Of a stretch of 64,000 nucleotides of DNA, positions 20,102 to 31,205 are shown one piece after another. The stretch comes from Diploptera punctata (Eukaryota > Arthropoda > Insecta > Blattodea > Blaberidae). The stretch is from the NCBI GenBank assembly GCA_030220185.1, contig JASPKZ010007555.1, forward strand, positions 679,001 to 743,000, written 5' to 3'. The first letter of the stretch is position 1. Each line of letters starts with the position of its first letter. Position numbers and translations under genes: made by a program. A model generated the notes under the pieces. It searched no databases. It had not been told where the DNA came from and worked only from the letters and a program-made list of their open reading frames with translations.

Positions 20102-20530
20102 CTTTTAAAAGAGTGCTTTGATTAATACATTTTTGTCTTTTGAACTTGTTTTCTTCAAAACCATTTTTTGTAGCTACTTTGATTGTGTGTTCTTTTTCTT
20201 TTTCATAATCTTCTTTGTTCATGGGTATGTTAACTAATCTTTGTGTCAAACTATTGAAAACTGCTTCTTTGTGAGCTATATGATTGAAACCTGTAACTTT
20301 TATATAGTTATCTATATGTGTCTTCTTTCTGTATATTCAAAATTTTATCTTATTTTCTTCATTCCTTTTTAAGTTGAGATCTAAAAATGGTATTTCTCTA
20401 TTTATTTCGGTTTCCATAGTGAACCTTATAGTTTGACTTTGAATGTTCAATGCATCATCTATCTGTTTATGATTAACTATTGCAATTATGTCATCCGCAT
20501 ATCTGCACCAGAACTTGAAAATTAAATGAT

Positions 20531-20848
20531 GTCTACATAGCAGTGAACTACATGATCTTTATAGGAAACCAGATATAATAACAATTAAGTCCCATAGACT
20601 GTGATGGATAGGACATGTGGCACAAAGGGGGAAAGAAAGAGGGGGATGGAAGTTTCTTGTAGGAAAACCAGAGTGAAAGTGCCCAGTTGGTAGACCAAGA
20701 ATGAGGTGGGAGAATAATATTAACTATGATTTGAGTGAAGTAGACTATACAGGGGATGATTGGAATACATTACCTTAGGATAGGGATATGTGGAAAGCTT
20801 ATGTCTGCATGGCCGTGAACCTGCGGGTCTGATAGTGTAATAAATTAT
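20531..20848 (+). pseudogene. RTE LINE 3' end
   Basis: It aligns with the last 100 codons of the RTE protein: RRLHNNELHGLYRKPD region, the LRWAGHV-like block, GRPRMRWENN and the final stop. Many substitutions and in-frame stops make it one of the older copies. It ends at GATAGTGTAATAAAT without a clear TAAG tail. It probably belongs to the same insertion as 17648-18057. Confidence 0.75.
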
Positions 20849-21672
20849 TATGCTAACAATTAAACCTTTATAAGGATTAAAAGATTTTTTATACAAATAC
20901 CTATCAGATCCCTACAAAACATGGTTGTGTAGTGTGAGACGATGTTACTGCAGCCAGCAAGACTTTACTGTATTTAAAGGTTATATTATAACATTCTGTA
21001 TATAAAACATGTCTTTGCAGTTACTCACAGTTTTTACCAAATTGTGCATTGTAGAGTAATGGTTTGCCCTATGGTGAGAGTATTAAGTTATATTGTAGCT
21101 GTCTGTCTGATGTGTTCATCTGATCTCTATTCTATCTGAAAATTGAGTATTTATAGTAAATTATAACAATGATAATGACATTGCCATGTGTAGTGCAAGG
21201 CAGCACGAATATGTCCACACCCTTATAGCTATTAAGATATGATTAACATTTTTGCCAGGTATAGTTTTGTTGTGTTGTGAAATATGTGATGTTTTGAAAA
21301 ATGTTAAATATTGAAACACACTTTTATGCTATTTAGTAAAAAAGTTATTTTATTATTGTTTAATAGTGTTTTCCTGAATTGGTGTGAAGATCATTCTTTG
21401 ACCATAATATAGTTTCTTGATAGATTAATACAGTGTATCTGATAAATACTGTCACAAAGGTCGCCTGACCACTTGCTGCTATGCAAGCTCACTAGTTAAT
21501 TGTTAAAAATTAGGTATGAATTTCACTATACACAGTTTTGTATTTACACCGCTCACAGAAGATTTCCCTTAAGCTTGTTTCACACCTTCTCAAGAAATTT
21601 TCATTCACACATACTAGTTGATCTACTGTAATGGACATTCTTTGGAAGGTTTCCTTTAGTTCATTTAGTATA
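20849..21672. other. No recognisable gene
   Basis: AT-rich, without coding similarity or visible repeats. Confidence 0.4.
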
Positions 21673-21703
21673 TGAGGGTTACTTACTTACTTACTCACTG
21701 GCA

Positions 21704-22903
21704 CTATCGAACCCGTAGGTTCATGGCCGCACGGACATAAGCTCTCCATACATCCCTATCCTGAGCTAATGCTTTCCAATCATTCCCTGTATAATCTACT
21801 TCCCTCAAATCAAAGTTAATGTTGTTCTCCCACCTCATTCTTGGTCTACCAACTGGGCGTTTTCCCTCTGGCTTTCCTACAAGAAGCTTCCATGCACGTC
21901 TTTCATTCCCCATACGTGCAACATGTCCTGCCCATCGCAGTCTATGAGACTTAACTGTTCTTATTATATCTGGCTTCCTATAAAGACCATGTAGTTCATT
22001 GTTATGTAGTCTTCTCCATTCACCTGTCTGTTCATCTCTCTTTGGTCCAAAAATTTTCCTAAGAACTTTATTCTCAAATACTCGTAATCTCCTTTCCTCC
22101 CTTAAAGTAAGAGTCCATGTTTCGCACCCATATAATATAACTGGTAGAATAATAGTTTTATATATTTTCAGCTTAACGTTTTTTGAAAGGAGTTGGGACA
22201 TCAAAAGTCTCTGCAATGCATAATAGCATGCATTTCCAGAATTGAGCCTATGTTTAATTTCTTTGTGCGTCTCATTCCTATTTGTGATTATTGTTCCTAG
22301 GTATTTGAATTCAGCCACTTCCTCAAAATTTCCCTCATTTGTCATTAGCTGTCCATTTCCATTATATACTGAATTTCTACCTGTGACCATATATTTAGTT
22401 TTACTGATATTTACTTCCAGTCCTAATTTCTTAGTGTTACTCAATAGTGTGTGCGTGTTGGCCTTTAGTATCTCCTCGCTATCGGCCAATAGTACTACAT
22501 CATCAGCATAAACTAACAGCTTATTAATACCATTCAGTTGTAAGCCTTCCTCATTCTCTAAAGATTTAATGGCATGCTCTAGTACAAAATTAAATAGTAG
22601 AGGAGATAGTGCATCTCCTTGCTTCAACCCATTCTGGATTTCAAAAGTGTCTGAAAACTGTTTGCCTACACGCACCCTACTATTTGAGCCATTTAGACAC
22701 ATTCGTATAAGTCTAACTAACTTTTTAGGAATTCCGAACTCCAGCAGGATATTATATAACTTCTCCCTCTTAATTGAATCATATGCTTTTTTGAAGTCTA
22801 CATATAGTTGATGTACAGTGCCATTATATTCCCATTTCTTTTCTAAAATCTGTCTTATACTAAAAATCTGATCTGTTGTAGACCTGTTTTCTTCTAAATG
22901 CAC
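21704..22903 (-). pseudogene. RTE reverse transcriptase and C-terminal domain
   Basis: The 399-codon frame shows DFKKAYDSI (RT motif A with catalytic Asp), LKQGDALSPLLFNF (motif B), LLVYADDVVLLA (catalytic Y-A-DD), EFKYLGTIITN, then the C-terminal blocks ILYGCETWTL, HRLRWAGHVARM and GRPRMRWENN. It ends NLRVR-stop right before the tail. These blocks are typical of the endonuclease-RT proteins of RTE LINEs. It makes cDNA by target-primed reverse transcription. A frameshift at about 22885 separates it from its upstream half (22860-23585). Confidence 0.85.
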
Positions 22904-23585
22904 ATTGATGATCTCCTAGAATGTCATCAATGTAGGGAGTAAGTCTGCTTACTAATATATTTGTAAGAATTTTGTATGAAGTTGAAAGTAATGAGATGCC
23001 CCTGTAGTTGTTGCAATCAGTTTTATCTCCTTTCTTATAAATTGGTACGATAATTGATTCCTTCCATTCATCTGGAAGAGCTTCTTTTTCCCAAATCATA
23101 CTAAGCAACCAGCGTATTTTGTCTATCAATTTTTCTCCTCCTGATTTTATGAGTTCTGCTGGGATCTTATCTGAACCTGATGCTTTATACATCTTCAATT
23201 TTTCAATCGCCATTTCAACCTCTAATGCACTTGGCTCTGCGACTAGCATTTCTGCTGTCTGTAACTTAACCTCCTCAATGTCCTGTTCTGTATGTACATT
23301 TAATAGCTGATTAAAGTAACTTTTCCATCTATTTAATATACTCCTAGAATCTGCAATCATATCCCCATTTTCATTTCGAATTATGTTTGTTCTAGCCTGA
23401 AACCCTTTCTTCTCTATACTAATTCCCTGATATAATTCTCTAATGTTCCTATTTTTTGCATTCATCTCAAGATCATTAATCTTCTCTCTCAAATATTCCC
23501 TCTTTTTACTCTTTAGTAACTTAGTGGTTTCCCGTCTAATACTACCCAATTGCTCTAAATTTACCTCATTGGCTCGTGTAACCAT
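22860..23585 (-). pseudogene. RTE protein, linker and RT N-terminal part
   Basis: The frame covers ETTKLLKSKKREYLREKIND, RNIRELYQGISIEKKGF, the linker through LLNVHTEQDIEEV, then RT fingers: [34 protein letters not shown] and [11 protein letters not shown]. It ends where a frameshift replaces the RSTTDQIF block with QVYNRSDF. Continuation in the next frame is 21704-22903. The first ATG is not the native start because the copy is 5'-truncated. Confidence 0.85.
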
Positions 23586-23912
23586 TTAATTTTTGCTAGT
23601 TTTCTTTTCTTTACAATGTTGGCACATTCCTCATCAAACCATTTCTTGTTTTGCCTCTTTTTAAACAACCAATGCTTTCTGATGCTGACAATTTAATAGT
23701 ATCTCTTATAGTCTCCCATTCTTTATTTATATCAGGTTCTTCTTCGTTTGCCACATTGTCATCTGAAGATTCCAGTACTTCAAATCTATTAGCAATTTTG
23801 ATTTGGTATTCTTGCCGCATTTCATCATTTCTCAAGTTTTTTAATTCATATTTTACAGAATCATCTTTAGCATTCGTTCCTCTCATAAGCGATAGCCGTT
23901 GTCTGAGGGTTA

Positions 23913-24340
23913 GTTTTATAAACTTTATTTTTTTAGCATTTGTCATAAATAGAAATCACAAACTGTGAGATCTGGGAACTGGTAAATTCCTGCTTATAAT
24001 TTTGTCTCAAAATATCTATTGTATCCGAGTCATGGATTCGTGTGCAGTTGATTTATTGGAAATGCTCTGTGTATGTTAACTCATCACATAGAGGTCCCAA
24101 AATGTGATTGATGTATTTTGCATTACTTATTGTTTCTTGATAGAAATCGATCCAATAATTCTATAGCCACTGAGCACACCACACCTCTACTTTTGCTTCT
24201 CTCGATGTATCTCCAACAAGACAATGTGACAGCCCAAATTTCAAATAAATCCGTGATGAAATGCATCAGATATATGGAGACAGAATTACAAGCTGGAATC
24301 TCTAGATCTTACATAGTTGTGAATTTTATTTATGGGAATG
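23913..24340. other. No recognisable gene
   Basis: Flank of the RTE insertion; no coding similarity seen. Confidence 0.4.
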
Positions 24341-24341
24341 C

Positions 24342-24520
24342 TTAAAAATAAAGAGGTCTGTGAGGTATAGATGGGAAGAACAAGTTAAGAAGAATGTCAA
24401 GAAAAGAGGAATTGAATGGATGGAAGAGGAGATATGGAATGCTTGAGAGAGATGGGGATTTTTGCACAAAACTCGACCCCTGGGATATAAGACTAGATGT
24501 TGATGATGCTAAAAAGTAAA
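24342..24520 (+). mobile_element. LINE 3'-end fragment of another family
   Basis: Codons read RWEEQVKKNVKKRGIEWMEE, then IWNA-stop-ERWGFLHKTRP and LGYKT, resembling the terminal 'RW...D+...W' block of LINE proteins. The end is followed by TGATGATG. It is too short to place in a clade. Confidence 0.4.
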
Positions 24521-24665
24521 GTTTATGAAAGTAATTTCACACACTAAGAACTAAAAAAATATACAAAGAATAATTAGGTGCATTGCAATAGATGAACATT
24601 TCTTGAGAAGCTGTGAAACATGTGTAAGTACACCTGCTATGAGCAGAGTACCATGTAATGTAGAA

Positions 24666-24845
24666 ACATTACTTATTTTAGGAATTCACACTATGAGGTA
24701 TATTCATTTAGGTAAAATTTTGTATCACTCACCTCATATTATTCATCTTATTTAACTATAAACTAGTTTCAGAACTTAACTAGTTTATAGTTAAATAAGA
24801 AGAATAATATGAGGTGAGTGATAAAAGAAAATACCTAAATGTAAA
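24666..24845. mobile_element. Tail-only PLE palindrome (group C)
   Basis: The left arm has ACTTATTTTAGGAATTCACA, CACTATGAGGT and CTCACCTCATATTATT. The right arm mirrors it (AATAATATGAGGTGAGTGAT). The centre has AACTAGTTTATAGTTAAAT on both sides, the segment just 3' of the hammerhead cleavage site in other copies. Each arm therefore begins almost exactly at the predicted cleavage point; the ribozyme core is absent. Confidence 0.7.
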
Positions 24846-25512
24846 AACAATTAACTTGCGAGAGCACACAAGGTCGATTAACACCACATGTAGCAGTAAA
24901 GTAAGTGTTATTTTGGACATGTGTAGTAAAGATTTTGTTTCAATGAAATGTGACTTCAAATAGTGCAGTAAATAATAGTGAAAAAGTCTGTCTTAACTAA
25001 TTTCACCATTACCAGTGAATTTAAATTTTAATTGTTTCATTAACATTTCTTAGAAAAATGGGATCATTAGACTCTCCTATTATGGTTGGTGGTTGGTTGG
25101 TATCTAATGTCGAGCACTTGATAATGAAATCATTCGCTCTAACTCTCCTATTATAAAGTAGGAATAATCACCACAAAATAAGGATGGATGGCAACCGTAA
25201 TATCTTTTTTAAATTGTTGTCATCCTATAATTAACTTGAAAGGACACTAAAAACAGTATCAGTTGCCAGAGAGCACATATTAATGAGCACCTTCATGTTG
25301 TGTTGAATGATCTCAACTGGAATAACATCACAAATCATATTCCTTAAAATTAATTTGAGTTGAACCTTTGCCTTATTACTTTTACTTTTGTAATCAAAAT
25401 TTAAAAAAATGAATCCATCTTTTTAGTCTTTAAAATTAATGCAAAAACAGAATTAAAAAAAAACAATATACTATTATTAAAATAGTACATATATTTTCAT
25501 TAATATTTAAAG

Positions 25513-25809
25513 GATGTGACACTATGAGGTTAATTTTAATCAATAATAGAGTTATAATTTAACACCTCACATCACAATTGTAGATTTCTCAAAGACTTGG
25601 ATAGAGCTGAAGATTGTACAAAGAAGTATCAAAACTAGTCTTCGAGATATCTACAATTATGAGGTGATGTGTTAATTCTATAACTTAACAGCTGAAGATG
25701 GTACAAAGAAATATCGAAACTAGTCTTCAAGAAATCTACAATTACGAGGTGAGGTATTAATTCTATAACTTAGATAACTGAAGATGGCACAAAGAAGTCC
25801 AAAACTAGT
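25513..25809 (+). ncRNA. Tandem array of three hammerhead-like units (86-bp period)
   Basis: CTGAAGA cores start at 25607, 25692 and 25778, so the units are 85 and 86 bp. Each unit reads CTGAAGA, a stem II loop, (G/A)AAA, CTAGT, then about 50 bp containing CTACAATTAYGAGGTGA and TTAATTCTATAACTTA. The middle unit keeps the full core (GAAA, GTC). Units 1 and 3 have A for the G of GAAA. A minus-strand partial unit (25513-25596) lies to the left and carries the outer CACTATGAGGT. The array ends at CTAGTA, the expected cleavage point, where the next PLE begins. Confidence 0.65.
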
Positions 25810-27530
25810 ATTGAATTTTTATAGGAAAAAATCACTATGAGGTTTAACTTAAGATTAAATTTAAATTTTCCATACCTCACCTCATATCCAGTCTTCTAAC
25901 TAGACCAGTTTCAATTGACTGATGTTAAATTGTTCACGAGAACTGCTTCTTCCTCCCTCTTTTGGACCGATAAAACTCCAGATCAACTCAGAATCGGCAG
26001 GATTTTTCAAGTTCATAAGTTTTTCTTTCTTGTTTTTTTGAATGTGGATTTTTTCCCAAACCATGAGTTTTTTGTTTTTCTATTTGTTTAATAAGACTGG
26101 CTTTTGTATCCATTAGATGTTTTCAGACCAAGCATGAGCAGCTACTGCTGACTTTTCCACTTCACCATTTTTGACATTTCTAAGATATTCTTTCACCCTT
26201 GTTTTTAAATTTCTTTTTGTTTTCCCTATGTAAATTTTATCACAATCCCTGCATTTGATCTGATATATTCCTGATTTGTTTTCTTCTCCAGTTTTTTTCA
26301 TTTTTATTGGTTTTAATTATCCTATTTAAGCTGTATTCATTCTTCGGTATCAATGTTATTTTAAACTTTTAAAAAAAAAATTGAAACTTACATAAGTGAA
26401 TTTCTTGAATTTTATGTTTTCTTCTGTTTATTTTATAAGTGTGCTTTCATTAATTAATTTTTGTCTTTTAAATTTATTTATTTTCTTGTGTACCATATTT
26501 TACCATATTTTCTTCAAAGCCATTTTCTGTCTGCATTAATTATGTACCGGTATTCTTTTTCATTATTTTCTTTGCTCATAGGTATATTTATTAATCTGTG
26601 TGCCTCTTTATGAGCAGATTGGTTGAATCCTGAAGCTTTAATATAGTTATTTACATGTTTATTCTATCTGTATATTCTAAATTCTATATTGTTTTCTTGA
26701 TTTCTTGTTAAATTTAGATCTAAAAATGGTATTTGTCTTTCAATTTCAGTTTCCATGGTAAATTTTGTAGTTCTACTCTGAATGTTCAAAAGCTTTAAAG
26801 CATCCTCTCTATGTTTATGATTCACAATAGCAATTATATCGTCAACATATCTGCTCCAAAATTGAAAATTAAAGGGTATCCACTTGTTATTTTCTGCTAA
26901 AAACTTCCCATAAATATGATGATATTAGAAAGTCCAGAACTTTGTAAAATTTTGCATTATATGTAAGAAACATTTTTTCAATGCATAATTTGGTTAAACT
27001 TATATATTCCTTTATGTTTTCTTTCTCTGATTTGTTTTTGTTTAACAATTTTTCCAAAATTTCAATAGTGGTTTCTCTAGGGACGCTGGGAACAGTGAAA
27101 CTACATAAAATGACACTAATCTGTCTGTTGGTTCTAACTGTGTGTTCTCAAATCCACAGAAAACACTGAAATAAAATCTGACCCACCTAATTGATAAACA
27201 TCTAATTGATACAAAAGCCAGTCTAATTAAACAAATAGAAAAAAACTCACAGTTAGGGAAAAAATCCACATTAAAAAAACAAGAAAGAAAAACTTATGAA
27301 CTTTGAAATTCCTGCGGATTCTGAGTTGATCCAGAGCTTTATCGGTCCACCAACAGAGGGAGGAAGAAGCAGTTCTCGTGAACAGCATAACATCAGTCGA
27401 CGAGACATTACTGAAGATGAAGCTTCCCAGGCTTTGCAACCGGTCTAGTTAGAAGACTGGATATGAGGTGAGGTATGAAACATTTAAATTTAATCTTAAA
27501 TTAAACCTCATAGTGATTTTTTCTATAAAA
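25810..27530. mobile_element. Head-to-head inverted PLE pair (group D)
   Basis: The left end (TTTTATAGG, CACTATGAGGTTTAA, ACCTCATATCCAGTCTTC) is mirrored at the right end (GAAGACTGGATATGAGGTGA, AAACCTCATAGTG, TTCTATAAAA). The left arm runs on the minus strand: GIY-YIG domain 26113-26301 and then RT remnants to about 27100. The right arm is short and keeps only the GIY-YIG tail (27225-27445, plus strand). A hammerhead-like core in the right arm (CTGAAGA near 27428) has lost GAAA. Confidence 0.8.
26113..26301 (-). pseudogene. PLE GIY-YIG endonuclease core
   Basis: SGIYQIKCRDCDKIYIGKTKR shows both halves of the GIY-YIG motif around a C-x2-C insert that is typical of Penelope-like nucleases. It continues through NLKTRVKEYLRNVKNG and EKSAVAAHAWSEN, then shifts frame. 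RT sequence lies upstream (rightward) on the same strand with many stops. The catalytic Arg of the following helix (TRVKEY) is kept. Confidence 0.75.
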
Positions 27531-28114
27531 GTTAAAGAATTTATCAAGTTTAAAATGTAGTTGAAATGAGTTAAACTTAAGGATATGTAATAACAGTTAT
27601 GAAATAACCATTGCCCACTTGGAGTTGAAATTTATAAGAACTTAAAACAAAATTGTTTAAATGCAGCAACGTTAGTTATAATAAATCAAAATTGAGAATA
27701 ATTTTCATGTGGACTTCAACACAAAATGTACTATTCTTCATAATTATTTACCATAATATGGAAAAATCTAGAAACAATTTATCAAATTAATCCTCTATTT
27801 GTGTTGTTTATAGTAATGGAATATATGCATTTAAGTTGGTGGTACTTTTTACACAATCTGTTTTAGCACCAAATTCATTTGATTATTCCTTGGATTGACA
27901 GCCCACTTAATCAACACTTAATTTTCATAGAAATTTTGTACCTTGTGAAATGTTGTGTGCTTCTGGCTATACTGATTTGTTGATATTCTAACTTGAGTGT
28001 ATTTTAGTGAGTATTGTCACTTAATTTTTTATTATCTTTATTTTGAAAGTTAGAATTGAATCTGTTTGGTTGCAATTTAATTTGTTTGGTTGGCCTATGA
28101 TAAGTGGGAAGTAA
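27531..28114. other. No recognisable gene
   Basis: AT-rich; nothing identified. Confidence 0.4.
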
Positions 28115-28787
28115 CACTATGAGGTGTTTTCAATTTATAAATGAATTGGAGAAAATGTTTATATCTCACCTCATAAAGTTCTGTGTTTTCACAATACCTG
28201 TTCACAGGTCATTTTATCTTCATCTTCAATAAAACTCCAACTGTTGAAATTTCAATAGTCAAAGGTCAATGTATTCACGTAGACTTTCATGGCCAGAGTT
28301 CCTATGTCTCAGTGTGTTGGTAAATCCTTTGCGCTTGTGCAGATATTAATGTTCTTTTTATCCCGATGAATTTAGGGATCGTCTTATTACCTCTGTGACG
28401 TAAAAGAAATGTAAGGGACGAGAGCAGTTATGTCTTATTCTTGCGCAGTTTCTCAAATCGCCGTATGTATCTGTATATTTCCTCCGTAGAGGTGAATGTA
28501 TAAATAGCACAGACAGTGGACAGAATTGCCAGTCTCAAGACAACCCTTGAGGATGCCAGACACAGTCTCTGACGAAATGTCAGGGAACTACAAGCCTCAC
28601 AACCACAGCCTACAGCCTGAAAATCTTCATCAAGATCATCGTAGTCAAAGGTCATTTTACCTTCATCTTCAGTCAAAAACAGTTGGAGTTTGACTGAAGA
28701 TGAAGGTAGAATGACCTTTGAAATTGGTATCGTGAAAACATGGAACTTTATGAGGTGAGATATAAACATTTTCTCCAATTCATTTAA
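28115..28787. mobile_element. PLE-type palindrome, tails only (group E)
   Basis: The left end CACTATGAGGTGTTTTCAAT and ATATCTCACCTCATAAAGTT is mirrored at 28737-28787 (AACTTTATGAGGTGAGATAT, then the CATTTTCTCCAATTCAT stretch), but the right arm lacks the outermost bases. Inside, CTTGAGGATGCCAGACACAG, then CTGAC, GAAA and TGTC follow hammerhead order with U for the first core C. A nested pair of inverted segments TTTTACCTTCATCTTCA / TGAAGATGAAGGTAGAA lies at 28660-28715. It joins LINE sequence directly at 28788. Confidence 0.6.
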
Positions 28788-31205
28788 ATAAGTGCATTCA
28801 ATACTAGGTTTTAGTTCTTCTCCATTGTTGAAATTTATATTTTCCATTTCTTCTCCTATACACAGATATTTAGTTTTCTCAATGTTTATATAAAGTCCCC
28901 ATTTTTCATATTCTTCTTTTAGTTTTTTAGCCATATATTCTATGTCATCGTGGTCATGTGCTATTATTTACTGGTCATCCGTCCTGCAAAATTTTAATGA
29001 ATAGACCTGTGTAATTTTGGATAGGTATGCCCATTTTTTGACATTTTTTTCCTTTTTCCTCCATTCTCTTAGTACGCTTTCGAGATCAAGTTTAAATAGA
29101 GGTTTGGATATAAACTGTACTCTTGCCTTAAACCTTTTGTAATAGTAAATCCCTTTTTTATATGATTTCCAACGTTATTTTTGAAATATATCCTTTTGTA
29201 TAATGCTTTTATAGCTTCTACTAATTTTTTGGTAATTTTGGAATCATCTAAATTTCCTCCATAACATTTTCTTTCTGGGGAATACTATCTATAGGCGTTG
29301 GTTAAATTGCCCACAAATCAAATGTAAATCTCTGTTATTTGCTCTTTTTTTTCTATCATTTGTGTTATGCAAAATAATTTATCTGTGCATGACATATGCC
29401 ACTTCTAAAACCCGATTGTTCTTCCATTTCTTTAGCCTGGTATGCTATATCAACTCCTTTTCCTTAGTATACATCCATAATAGTCTACTTAATGTACTCG
29501 TTACTGATATTCCGCTATAATTTTCACACCTTTCTCGTGTCTCCCTTCGTATGTCTCATGTTATAATAGCGACTTTTCCCTCTTCTGCGGCACTTCTTCG
29601 CCAGTTATTATTTTATTAAACCGTACAGTGATCATTTTTTCATCCCCTCTTGACTGCCATTTTTAATCAATTCTATAGGCAATATTTCCTGGGCCGGCAA
29701 TTACTAAACCATTTTTTCATTCTCATAATTTCCTTTCTTACAGTCTTAATATCAAGTTCGATTATGTTCCCCCTGTTTCCATGTCTGATAAATCATCATT
29801 TTCCTCTCCCAAGTTCTTTTCGTGATTCCTCTGCTAAAAGTTTTTGGTAATATATCTTCTTCTTCCCATTGTGTGTCCCTATTAGGTTGAGAAAATTCTT
29901 ATTTCTATTCGATGAACGTATATTTTTTATAAATTTCCATGATTCAGAACTCGTCTTTCTTCCTAAATATGTTTGTAGTTCTGTTCATTTCTTATCCCAA
30001 ATCTTCTTTCAGTGTTTAGTAACCATTCTCTCTCACGTTTTGCTTGTTCGTTTTGGATATTGTATTATGTCATTCTGGTTCTTTTTGTCCTGAAGCCATT
30101 TTAAAAATAACTGGTTTTTATTCTGTCTTTCTTTTCCTCTATTTCATTGTTCCAAAACAGTGCTGTCCTTCCTCTATAGTCGTCTTTCTCCTCCACAATG
30201 CTTTATAGCGGTGGCTTTCATGGATGCACCTTTTTAGGTACTGATACATTTCTTCTTCTGTATCTCTGAATTCATTGTGTTTCCATTTTATTCAATCTCT
30301 GTTGATATAAATGCTTGACACTTTTCCGGTTGTAGGCGTTCAAACATTATATTGTTCTTTTTCTTCCGTTCTGTTCTACTACAAACACCTTTTCTTTCCT
30401 TTTTCTGCATGGTTTTTTCTTTCTTTATATAAGAATGCAAAGAAATACAAATTTTCCAATTACTAATTTATGATCTGTCCCACAACTTGGTCCTCTATAA
30501 GCTCTGACATCTTGTATTTTCATTTTTGAATTTTGTTTTGTAATTATGTAATCGATAATGGATTTTTGATTTAGTGTTGGACTTTCTCACGAGTTTTTAT
30601 GGATATCTTTATGATTGAGAAAGCCATTCCATATTTTTAAAGATGATTGTCTACATAATTCAATTAACCTTTCTCCATTTTCATTTAAAATGTTTTCTCC
30701 AAACTTTCCTACTACTGGGTCTCCAAATTTACTTCCTGTTCTTCCATTCATGTCTCCCAATAATATTAATTGTTTCCCAGCGCTAATTTTTCCTATTTCT
30801 TCATTAACTTTGTCAAAAAATAAATCATTTTCTAGATTTGTCACTCCATTATCGTTAATTGGTGCATATATTCCAAAAACTGCTAATTTATAGCCCCATA
30901 TATTCAAATCTAATTTTAAAATTCTCTCATCAATGGCTTCCCAATTTCTTATAGTGCCTCTCCATTTCTTATTAATCAACATTGAAACACCTCTTTTTGC
31001 TCTTTTATGTTTATCTACTCCACTGTAAAGGTGTATATAATTGCCTAATGTTTCATTTCCTGTGCCTTTCTTCTTTGTTTCAGTTAAAATTGCCAAATCT
31101 AGTTCCATTGCATCTATTTCTTTAATTACTTCCTCCATTTTATTTCTCAGCCTTGAATATTCCATGTGCCAATTTTCAAAGTCCTTTTTCTTAGCTTTTA
31201 TCATC
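28788..31205 (-). mobile_element. LINE fragment (family Z): endonuclease and degraded RT
   Basis: Minus-strand order is endonuclease (30587-31204), a GTDHKLV block near 30480 (the usual catalytic SDH position), RT blocks EQSGFRSG (about 29425), GLRQECSLYPNLY (about 29105) and ADDQ near 28965, then INIEKTKYLCIG (28880). Frames are broken throughout the RT. It is a different family from the RTE copies. It is cut at its 3' end by the group E PLE. Confidence 0.75.
30587..31204 (-). pseudogene. LINE endonuclease domain (EEP family)
   Basis: The 205 codons begin near a plausible N terminus (MIKAKKKDFENWHMEYSRLR) and show LAILTETKKKG (catalytic Glu block), RGVSMLINKK, LAVFGIYAPIND, ILLGDMNGRTG (G-D-x-N block) and IWNGFLNHKD. 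These are the ordered blocks of LINE apurinic-like endonucleases, which nick the target to prime reverse transcription. The final S-D-H block lies just beyond a frameshift. Many other codons look intact, so this is one of the better preserved domains in the family Z copy. Confidence 0.8.

Larger units (their letters stand above)
18717..20102. mobile_element. Composite insertion of unresolved class inside a PLE
   Basis: The PLE sequence is continuous with other copies up to about 18716 and again from about 20103, so this 1.4 kb arrived later. It contains, in order, a TATC microsatellite, four 165-bp tandem units, a tRNA-Tyr-like sequence and a long inverted repeat. The left edge (ACGCTTTATATTAG) resembles the inverted-repeat sequence GCTTTATTAG near both arms. 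No transposase is present. A non-autonomous Helitron-like or other rolling-circle element is one possibility, but I cannot confirm the ends. Confidence 0.5.
18058..20530 (-). mobile_element. Penelope-like element (group C), minus strand, interrupted
   Basis: It opens with ACTTATTTTAGGAATTCACA and CACTATGAGGT, as at 24666 and 49441. Going 5'-ward (rightward) it holds a hammerhead-like motif, the GIY-YIG tail (18250-18600), then RT sequence (20110-20530) with the catalytic Y-x-DD block near 20480. The element is 5'-truncated at about 20530, where RTE sequence takes over. A 1.4-kb foreign block (18717-20102) splits it. All frames are broken. Confidence 0.75.
21682..23903 (-). mobile_element. RTE-type LINE, 5'-truncated, 9-bp TSD
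   Basis: TGAGGGTTA flanks the copy (21673-21681 and 23904-23912). The minus-strand 3' end has the ACTT/TAAG repeat. The 2.2 kb encode the RT and the C-terminal domain but stop short of the endonuclease. High similarity to the copies at 46657-48702 and 56290-58851 suggests recent insertion. Confidence 0.9.

Noticed and set aside
22242..22511. Hydrophobic plus-strand frames (also seen antisense to the other RTE copies)
   Set aside because: They recur opposite the same RTE region in each copy, so they are shadows of the RT gene and not small membrane proteins.
25600..25820. Ordinary satellite DNA as the explanation of the 86-bp repeats
   Set aside because: Only three units are present, and each contains the ordered hammerhead blocks found at the ends of nearby PLEs, which a random satellite would not explain.
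28428..28934. Single 168-codon minus-strand protein
   Set aside because: The frame fuses LINE RT codons (from 28800 up) with the interior of a PLE palindrome; it is a chance join of two elements.
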